From: a bacterium
GTDB lineage: Bacteria; Verrucomicrobiota; Kiritimatiellia; UBA8416; CAMZLY01
Reading direction: 5' to 3'
Assembly (NCBI GenBank): GCA_030632465.1
Contig: DAOVUR010000109.1
Span: 1-6,645 of the forward strand
Length of the DNA: 6,645 bases
Positions within the stretch are counted from its first letter, which is position 1, and each line of letters starts with the position of its first letter. Positions 1 through 4,739 of the stretch are shown here, piece after piece. The position numbers and the translations under genes are program-made. Under the pieces are notes generated by a model. That model was not told the DNA's origin. It saw only the letters and a list, made by a program, of their open reading frames with translations, and ran no database searches.

Positions 1-198
1 AACAAGAATTCTTTTGCGCTCAAGCATAACAGCAAGAATATAGATCACACCTATATTAGGCTCGTCATCTTCCAACATTTTTCTAAGCAGTGATTCTGCC
101 GTCTCTTTCTTGAGCGGTTCTTCTTTTGCCGGTAACGGAACCTCATCTTCAGCTGGATAAGCTGGAGGAAGTTCAGCAGCAGGTTGTTGAACTTCTCG
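1..198 (-). CDS. Uncharacterised protein fragment, running off the left edge; no start codon found
   Basis: Read on the minus strand from 198 downward, this frame gives a protein-like sequence. It has a Pro/Glu/Ala/Lys-rich linker of about 38 residues (PAAELPPAYPAEDEV, then KEEPLKKETAESLLRK). After it comes a likely helix-forming segment (MLEDDEPNIG, then VIYILAVMLERKRILV) that leaves the window. The frame is open back to a TAG at 276-274, but everything upstream of 198 is the heptamer array read antisense. The first ATG in frame is at 78-76, inside the coding-like stretch, and has no Shine-Dalgarno site. I therefore think the true N terminus is missing or displaced. I have a loose memory of small PVC-group proteins with a helix of the type 'LAVMLERKR' following an acidic linker, often after a zinc ribbon, but this is not verified. 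The function is unknown. The alternative is a short gene starting at 78. Confidence 0.5.
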
Positions 199-204
199 GG
201 GGAA

Positions 205-253
205 AGTCGGAGGACGGAGGTCGGAAGTCGGAAGACGGAGATCAGAAGTCGGA
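205..253 (+). repeat. Heptamer tandem array, consensus near RGWCGGA
   Basis: Seven consecutive 7-base units can be read: AGTCGGA, GGACGGA, GGTCGGA, AGTCGGA, AGACGGA, GATCAGA, AGTCGGA. A degenerate AGAAAAA follows at 254-260. The plus strand is almost all purine apart from the central pyrimidine of each unit. Because 7 is not a multiple of 3, the array stays open in several frames on both strands and yields Arg/Ser/Thr/Glu-rich or Leu/Pro/Thr/Ser-rich spurious peptides. It lies exactly between the start-less minus-strand fragment and the deacylase gene. Similar arrays are, to my memory, dispersed in Lentisphaerota and related genomes. No function can be read from the sequence. Confidence 0.85.
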
Positions 254-279
254 AGAAAAAGAAGAGGCGTTGCCTAGCA

Positions 280-1848
280 ATGATGCTTGATATTAAAATC
301 TCTGGTGGCTCGGTTCTTGATGGAACAGGTTCTGAGGCAATGCTTACTGATATAGGCATTCGCGGTGAGCGTATTGTTGCTGTTGGAGATCTATCGAAGG
401 TTGACGCTGATTATGAAGTTGATGCATCAGGCAAGGTTGTCTGTCCTGGCTTTATTGATGTGCATTCGCACTCTGATACCTATTTAATTTTGGAGCCTTC
501 TGCTCATAGTAAGCTGTTCCAGGGAGTTACTACTGAGGTGGTGGGTAATTGCGGAGCCTCTGCCGCACCTTTGGCAGGTGAGTATCGCTTGCCTTCTGAC
601 TGGCTTGATAAGGAGTATCCCGGTAGCTGGAGTAGTGTTGCCGAATATCGAGAATTACTTGAGGCGGCTAAGCCGGCGCCGAATGTTTTTCTTCTGATAG
701 GTCATAACACTTTACATGCAGGGATTGCTGGTTATGAGCCACGTGCAGCAACGGAATCTGAACTGCAGAAGATGATCTATTCTCTTGAGAAAAGTCTCGA
801 TGAAGGAGCGCGTGGGCTCAGTACGGGATTGATTTATGCGCCAGGTATATTTGCGCCGCGAGAAGAGATTGTAGCACTTGCTGAAGTAGTGGCTAAGTAT
901 GGTGGTATCTATACTAGTCACATGCGTAGTGAGAGCAAGGAGTTGTTGGCAGCTATTGAGGAGGCTTTGTCGATTGGTCGTGATGCTGGGGTTAGGGTTG
1001 AAATTTCACATTTAAAGGCGTCTGGTAAAAACAACTGGGACTTGCTTGATCCTGCTTTGGAGCTTATCAGAAATGCTAGACAGGCTGGACAGGAGGTGGC
1101 CGCTGATCGATATCCTTATACTTCCGCCTGCACTGACCTTGATGTTGTTTTTCCTGACTGGGCGGCTGAAGGTGGCCGTGAGGCTGTATTGAAGCGGTTG
1201 CGTGATCGTAGTACGGTTGCGCGGTTACGTGAAGATTTGTTGGCGTCACGTTCGGATGACGCTTGGGGTTCGATCACAATTGGTTCGACTAGCCATCCTG
1301 ACAATACCCGTTTTCGTGGTGTGCCGTTACCGCAGGTTGCTGAAGCACTTGGTATGGATTCGGTGGATGCGATTCTTTATTTAACAGAAAGTGATGACTT
1401 AAAAACGGGTGCATTTTTCTCAGGTATGAGTGATGATAATATGTTGAAAGTTTTAAAGGAACCATTTGTGATGTTGGGTAGTGACGGTTCTTTAAGGGCG
1501 CCTACAGGTGTTTTGAGTCATGATTACCCACACCCACGCGCGTATGGGACTTTTGCTAAGTTTGTAAAGATGTCGGTTAATGGTGATACTGTTCCGCTAC
1601 CGGAAGCTGTGAGAAAGATGACATCATTGCCGGCGGCACAATTTAAGCTGGCTGATCGTGGAATTTTGGCCGTGGGGAACTTTGCCGATATTTTGGTTTT
1701 TGACCCGCAAGAGGTTAGGGATATTTCATCATTTGGCGATCCGCATAAACTCTCCGAAGGAATTGACGAGGTGATTGTTAATGGAGTGCGAACATTGAGT
1801 TACGGTAAGCTTACCGGACAGCGTGCAGGGCAGTTTCTGAAAAGATAA
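280..1848 (+). CDS. N-acyl-D-amino-acid deacylase (D-aminoacylase family amidohydrolase)
   Basis: This 522-residue, probably cytoplasmic metal hydrolase is expected to remove the acyl group from N-acyl-D-amino acids (D-aminoacylase type, EC 3.5.1.81 or a close relative). There is no signal peptide. Landmarks in order: an N-terminal beta domain (ISGGSVLDGTG); the HxH metal motif in GFIDVHSHSD (H62, H64); the metal cysteine in VVGNCGASAAP (C91); H214 in YTSHMRSES; H244 in ISHLKASGKNNW; DRYPYTS (277-282); and D402 in MLGSDGS. These are followed by HPRAYGTF (418-425) and a closing beta segment with GNFADILVFDP and VIVNGVR. The spacings of 29, 123 and 30 between H62, C91, H214 and H244 closely match those I recall for the Alcaligenes enzyme. 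Length is near the family norm. I chose ATG 280 (ATG 283 follows at once) because AAGAGG at 262-267 lies 12 bases upstream. The longer frame from 184 only translates the heptamer array. The exact acyl or amino-acid preference cannot be read. Confidence 0.93.
   Translation: MMLDIKISGGSVLDGTGSEAMLTDIGIRGERIVAVGDLSKVDADYEVDASGKVVCPGFIDVHSHSDTYLILEPSAHSKLFQGVTTEVVGNCGASAAPLAGEYRLPSDWLDKEYPGSWSSVAEYRELLEAAKPAPNVFLLIGHNTLHAGIAGYEPRAATESELQKMIYSLEKSLDEGARGLSTGLIYAPGIFAPREEIVALAEVVAKYGGIYTSHMRSESKELLAAIEEALSIGRDAGVRVEISHLKASGKNNWDLLDPALELIRNARQAGQEVAADRYPYTSACTDLDVVFPDWAAEGGREAVLKRLRDRSTVARLREDLLASRSDDAWGSITIGSTSHPDNTRFRGVPLPQVAEALGMDSVDAILYLTESDDLKTGAFFSGMSDDNMLKVLKEPFVMLGSDGSLRAPTGVLSHDYPHPRAYGTFAKFVKMSVNGDTVPLPEAVRKMTSLPAAQFKLADRGILAVGNFADILVFDPQEVRDISSFGDPHKLSEGIDEVIVNGVRTLSYGKLTGQRAGQFLKR
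1803..1816. other. Perfect 14-base palindrome near the deacylase 3' end
   Basis: CGGTAAGCTTACCG is its own reverse complement. It sits inside the deacylase coding sequence, about 30 bases before the stop. It could be a chance by-product of coding, a protein-binding site, or a fold-back at the transcript end. No T-run follows directly, so it does not look like an intrinsic terminator. Confidence 0.3.
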
Positions 1849-1856
1849 AATATGGC

Positions 1857-1897
1857 TTGTGTTTTTTAAGTGGTTATGGTTATATGACCATAGTCAT
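1857..1897 (+). promoter_or_regulatory. Candidate promoter and operator dyads of the toxin-antitoxin operon
   Basis: A weak promoter can be drawn as TTGTGT (1857-1862), an 18-base gap, and TATATG (1881-1886). The TATATG hexamer is framed by a perfect 6-base inverted repeat, TATGGT (1875-1880) and ACCATA (1887-1892). Overlapping it is a second dyad, ATGACCATAGTCAT (1884-1897, 5-base arms). Type II antitoxins of the Phd type normally repress their own promoter by binding palindromes there, so these dyads are the natural operator candidates. The promoter boxes are poor matches. The dyads are seen directly and their role is inferred. Confidence 0.45.
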
Positions 1898-1913
1898 AAA
1901 GGAGAGTGGTCAT
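1884..1913 (+). promoter_or_regulatory. Possible start-codon-sequestering stem before the antitoxin
   Basis: ATGACCA (1884-1890) and TGGTCAT (1907-1913) are perfect reverse complements separated by 16 bases. In the mRNA this 7-base stem would hold the first two bases of the antitoxin AUG (1912-1914) and place the GGAG (1901-1904) in the loop. The left arm is shared with the two upstream dyads, so the structures would be mutually exclusive. The complementarity is certain; a translational role is speculative. Confidence 0.3.
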
Positions 1914-2136
1914 GCAAATTGCAGCAGGAGAGTTTAAGACCCATTGTTTGGGAATTATGAATCAGGTGTTTGAAAACCATAGTACATTTATTATAACGAA
2001 GCGTGGTAAACCGGTTGCTAAACTTGTTCCCGTGGATGAAGTTGCAAAACCAGTATTTGGTTTTCTAAAGGGGCATGCTCATATTATTGGTGATATAGTT
2101 GCGCCTATAGAAGAAAAGTGGGATGCTGATGCATAA
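1912..2136 (+). CDS. Antitoxin of type II toxin-antitoxin system, Phd/YefM-like
   Basis: This 74-residue protein is expected to neutralise the adjacent PIN toxin and to repress the shared promoter. The N-terminal half matches the Phd/YefM DNA-binding fold: MQIAAGEFKTHCLGIMNQV, then a beta segment and the hallmark VTKRGKPVARLVP-type motif, here IITKRGKPVAKLVPV (residues 27-41). The C-terminal part (FGFLKGHAHIIGDIVAPIEEKWDADA) is the usual toxin-wrapping tail, with the common 'GDIV.PIEE.W.A' ending. I chose ATG 1912 because GGAG at 1901-1904 is 7 bases away. An in-frame GTG at 1906 would leave only one base of spacing. Its last 14 bases overlap the toxin gene, implying translational coupling. 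Family assignment is firm; the pairing with PIN toxins is common. Confidence 0.92.
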   Translation: MQIAAGEFKTHCLGIMNQVFENHSTFIITKRGKPVAKLVPVDEVAKPVFGFLKGHAHIIGDIVAPIEEKWDADA

Positions 2137-2554
2137 TAATCAAATGCTTGTTTTGGATACACATGTGTGGATTTGGCTAATGGAAGGTAATCCAAAGCTT
2201 AAGCTTTCTGTTCGTAATAAAATTGATAAATGTATTCCGGAAACTAACTTAGGTGTATCTGCTATTTCTGTTTGGGAAGTTGCGATGCTGGAGTCCAAGG
2301 GTAGGATTATTTTTAATAAAGAATGTAGTGAATGGGTGAAGATGGCGCTATCAGCACCAGGAATAGGATTAATACCTGTATCACCAGATATTGCTGTTGC
2401 TGCAACTCGGCTTCCAGGTGAGATTCATGGAGATCCTGCAGATCGTATAATTGTTGCCACAACACGTTCTTGTGGAGGTATTCTTGTGACGGCCGATAAG
2501 GCTATTCTTGATTATGCAGAAACTGGACTTCTACCCGTAATTTCGGCCATATGA
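2123..2554 (+). CDS. vapC: Type II toxin, PIN-domain ribonuclease of the VapC family
   Basis: This 143-residue PIN domain is expected to be a Mg-dependent endoribonuclease that cleaves RNA when free of its antitoxin. The acidic active-site set is present: D12 in LVLDTHVWIW, E52 in ISVWEVAML, D104 and D107 in HGDPADRIIVAT, and D125 in VTADKAI. The gene overlaps the antitoxin stop by 14 bases in a different frame. Three starts are possible: ATG 2123, 2129 or 2144. The domain proper begins right after 2144 (MLVLDTHVW), but only the first two have purine-rich sequence upstream (AAGAAAAGTGGG), so I keep 2123. The length is normal and no catalytic residue is missing, so the toxin should be functional. 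The RNA target cannot be read from the sequence. Confidence 0.93.
   Translation: MLMHNNQMLVLDTHVWIWLMEGNPKLKLSVRNKIDKCIPETNLGVSAISVWEVAMLESKGRIIFNKECSEWVKMALSAPGIGLIPVSPDIAVAATRLPGEIHGDPADRIIVATTRSCGGILVTADKAILDYAETGLLPVISAI
2194..2207. other. Perfect 14-base palindrome inside the toxin gene
   Basis: AAAGCTTAAGCTTT is fully self-complementary and encodes the PKLKLS region of the toxin. It contains two overlapping AAGCTT-type units. It is probably a by-product of the Lys-Leu-Lys-Leu codons; I see no second copy at an operator-like position. Confidence 0.25.
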
Positions 2555-2572
2555 TTTATTAAAGGAGATATT

Positions 2573-4582
2573 ATGCGTTTTAAGCATTATGGAAAAACAT
2601 TGCAGTTAAGAATTGAGTCGGCGGCGGATTTGCGGGCTGTGCTTGAGTTGGATGAGTCGTTCTGGGTTGCAACAAGTGCGCCAGTTAGTGTCTTTCGCTG
2701 TGATAATGATTTTATTAAGTTAATGGATAGCAATTCTGATGGCAGGATTAATACGCGCGAAATGGAACATGCTATTAGCTGGATGCTTGATAGGCTGGTG
2801 GATGATTCGCAAGTTGCAGCATCTACTGATTCTATTCCGCTAAAGGCTATAGGCGATACATCTGCGGAAGGGCGTGAATTAATTGATATAGCCAAGTATA
2901 TAATGGCATTTAGGGATGAGGTCGTTGAGCGGAGTAGAAATGCCGAAGCGAACGTGATAAAGCTATCTGATGTTCATGGCTTTCTTGAACATCTACGTAA
3001 GCAACCAATGAATGGCGATGGTGTTATTACTGTGGGTGCTGCTGGTACGCCGAAAGTTGCGCAGTACATTAAGGATGTAGTCTCTTCTATTGGCGGAACG
3101 TTAGATGCGAGTGGGGAGCAGGGTGTAAACGCAGGTGATATAAGTCGTTTCCAAGAGTCTGTTGCTGGATATTTAGATTGGCAGGAGTGTGGGCTTCTGG
3201 TTCCTGAAAAATCAACTTCTGATCTATTTCCTTTTGGTGAGGAGACACCAAAGATATATGATATATGTCAATTGCAGGTTGAGAGGGTGGATTTATTCTT
3301 TGCGCTTTGCAGGACGATAGATTTTGAGCCGCGTGCGAAATCGTTGTTAGGCTGTTCTGATGCTGAGCTAAAGGAATTTGACTTCACTAAGTCAGAAGAT
3401 CTTAATAGCTGTTTGGAATGTGCGCCAATTGCTAAGCCAACTGCAGATGGTGTCTTGCCGTTAGACTCCGGCGTGGTTAATCCTCTATTTAGGGGGTGGG
3501 TGAAAGATTTCTGTAATATTGTGTTACAACCTGTTTTAGGAGATGTTCCTGAGTTTCTAACTGAAGAGCAGTGGGAACAGGTAAAGAATTCACTAAAACC
3601 GTATAGAGATTATCTTAAGAATAAGCCGCAGGCTGGTATTGAAAAACTCGATAATAAGAAGCTGTTGGAGTATAGAGATGGCGTTCTGGCAACAGAGGCT
3701 AATAAACTGGTTGATCATGATAAGAAAGTGACGGAGATTCTTAATAAAACTCGCGCTTTAGAAAAGCTACTTCTTTATCATAAGCATCTCATCCGCTTCG
3801 CTAATAATTTTGTTAATTTTAGTCAACTTTATGAAGTTGACCAGCGAGCTATGTTTGAGATGGGGTCAGCGGTTATTGATGGGCGTTGGTTTAATCTTGC
3901 GCTTAAAGTTGACGACGTGGTAGCGCATGAGAAGATTGCTAGGTCTAGTAATATCTTTGTGCTCTATGTTGAGGTTACAGCGGATGAATCTGATCGCAAG
4001 TTTACTGTGGCTATTCCTGCAACATCAGGGACACGTGGTAACTTAAGTGTAGGGAAGCGTGGAATATTTATTGATATTGAGGGTAATGAGTATAATGCGC
4101 AGGTGATTAAAATTATTAAAAACCCTATAAGTGTCCGTGAAGGTATTGTTGCGCCATTTGTGCGGCTATGGGGTTTTATTATTGGTAAAATAGAGGGGAT
4201 GTCTGGCGCATCGGAGAAGGAGTTGCAGAAAAAGACTGATTCATTGTTGAAGGCGCCGTCTACTTCAGGCGGGGTTCCTGGTGGGCCGGCAGCTATATTA
4301 GTTGGGCTAAGTGTATCGGCAGCTGCCATAGGTTCGTCATTTGCATTTATAACCAAGACTCTTTCTGATTTATCTCCTCAGCAGGTGCTGTTGGGGCTGT
4401 TAGGAGCTATTCTGTTTGTTTCTGCACCAGTTGTGTTGCTGGCTATTATAAAGCTTAATCGGCAAGATCTTAGCTCTTTGCTTGAAGGGTGTGGCTGGGC
4501 TGTTAATGCTAGGATGCGATTTGACCGTGTGCAGCGGCGGCAGTTTACAATGAAAAAGAGAATATCGTGGCGGAATAGGTAG
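2573..4582 (+). CDS. Large uncharacterised EF-hand protein with a C-terminal membrane hairpin
   Basis: This 669-residue protein has no signal peptide. An N-terminal domain carries one textbook EF-hand loop, D52-S-N54-S-D56-G57-R-I59-N-T-R-E63, with acidic or polar residues at loop positions 1, 3, 5 and 12. Weaker EF-like stretches follow: MNGDGVI (146-152) and DASGEQGVN (178-186). A long, mostly helical charged middle (about 225-420) has a likely coiled coil around 340-405. A beta-rich module (about 425-515) precedes KIIKNPISVREG. Two hydrophobic helices, 571-592 and 603-626, form a hairpin. A basic tail follows (GWAVNARMRFDRVQRRQF). I recall related uncharacterised proteins in PVC and other bacteria, but no function. 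Calcium-responsive membrane scaffold is only a guess. AAAGGAG (2561-2567), 5 bases before the ATG, sets the start. It lies 18 bases after the toxin gene, so co-transcription is plausible. See also the shifted frame at its 3' end. Confidence 0.85.
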   Translation: MRFKHYGKTLQLRIESAADLRAVLELDESFWVATSAPVSVFRCDNDFIKLMDSNSDGRINTREMEHAISWMLDRLVDDSQVAASTDSIPLKAIGDTSAEGRELIDIAKYIMAFRDEVVERSRNAEANVIKLSDVHGFLEHLRKQPMNGDGVITVGAAGTPKVAQYIKDVVSSIGGTLDASGEQGVNAGDISRFQESVAGYLDWQECGLLVPEKSTSDLFPFGEETPKIYDICQLQVERVDLFFALCRTIDFEPRAKSLLGCSDAELKEFDFTKSEDLNSCLECAPIAKPTADGVLPLDSGVVNPLFRGWVKDFCNIVLQPVLGDVPEFLTEEQWEQVKNSLKPYRDYLKNKPQAGIEKLDNKKLLEYRDGVLATEANKLVDHDKKVTEILNKTRALEKLLLYHKHLIRFANNFVNFSQLYEVDQRAMFEMGSAVIDGRWFNLALKVDDVVAHEKIARSSNIFVLYVEVTADESDRKFTVAIPATSGTRGNLSVGKRGIFIDIEGNEYNAQVIKIIKNPISVREGIVAPFVRLWGFIIGKIEGMSGASEKELQKKTDSLLKAPSTSGGVPGGPAAILVGLSVSAAAIGSSFAFITKTLSDLSPQQVLLGLLGAILFVSAPVVLLAIIKLNRQDLSSLLEGCGWAVNARMRFDRVQRRQFTMKKRISWRNR

Positions 4583-4646
4583 TGTTGCGATTGTTGACGC
4601 AGGTGGCTTTGTAGGTATGTTACGGCGTAATGCAGTGAAGATTTAG
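4553..4646 (+). other. Open frame shifted by one base at the 3' end of the EF-hand gene
   Basis: Just after an A5 run (4553-4557) the +1 frame is open up to TAG at 4644-4646. It encodes KREYRGGIGS followed by VAIVDAGGFVGMLRRNAVKI. Codon choice there (GGT, GTT, GCG, ATT, GAC, GCA) resembles real genes of this window. The annotated frame ends at 4582 with a basic stub (MKKRISWRNR). Removing one A from the run would join the two and give a C terminus longer by 21 residues. This may be a genuine indel, an assembly error, slippage, or chance; I cannot decide without relatives. Confidence 0.3.
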
Positions 4647-4654
4647 GGTGTTGT

Positions 4655-4671
4655 TATATCTGGTGGATATA
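4655..4671 (+). terminator. Weak AT-rich hairpin, possible terminator after the EF-hand gene
   Basis: TATATC (4655-4660) and GATATA (4666-4671) form a 6-base stem with a 5-base loop, followed by TATTATTTT. The stem has only one G-C pair, so it would be a poor intrinsic terminator. It lies in the 157-base gap between two co-directional genes, the right place for one. Confidence 0.25.
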
Positions 4672-4700
4672 TATTATTTTCATTCTATTTCGCATTCTGA

Positions 4701-4732
4701 TTGACGTATGTATAACAATTAGGTAGTACTAT
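4701..4732 (+). promoter_or_regulatory. Candidate promoter immediately before the zinc-finger gene
   Basis: TTGACG (4701-4706) is a good -35 box. A 17-base gap leads to TAGTAC (4724-4729), and overlapping it is TACTAT (4727-4732), which ends 7 bases before the ATG at 4740. Transcription from either -10 would begin at or next to the start codon, giving a leaderless or nearly leaderless mRNA. Consistent with that, there is no Shine-Dalgarno sequence at normal distance. An alternative -10, TATAAC (4711-4716), has no matching -35 but would leave a leader of under 20 bases. Confidence 0.45.
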
Positions 4733-4739
4733 TCGCGAC

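Noticed and set aside
205..253. CRISPR array
   Set aside because: The units are 7 bases long with no spacers between them.
51..359. Minus-strand 102-codon open frame
   Set aside because: Its first half is antisense to the deacylase N terminus and its middle is the heptamer array. The other minus frame at 198-1 gives the far more protein-like sequence.
712..1384. Several 60-70 codon frames on both strands within the deacylase gene
   Set aside because: They lie wholly inside a strongly supported gene, have no family resemblance and no ribosome-binding sites.
1803..1816. Intrinsic terminator of the deacylase gene
   Set aside because: The palindrome has no loop bases and no T-run next to it, and it lies before the stop codon. 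The later T-run at 1862-1867 has no stem.
1906..1911. GTG start for the antitoxin
   Set aside because: Only one base would separate it from GGAG. ATG 1912 has normal spacing and gives the usual family start MQ-A-AGEFK.
2587..2895. Minus-strand 102-codon frame opposite the EF-hand gene
   Set aside because: It is antisense to the best-conserved part of that protein and its composition is that of a shadow frame.
3964..4356. Minus-strand 130-codon frame
   Set aside because: It is opposite the beta-rich module and first membrane helix of the EF-hand protein. Ser/Pro/Ile-rich antisense translation shows no motif.
4583..4739. Small gene or RNA in the 157-base gap
   Set aside because: No frame with a start and ribosome-binding site is longer than about 10 codons. 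Apart from the shifted frame, weak hairpin and promoter already listed, nothing structured is visible.
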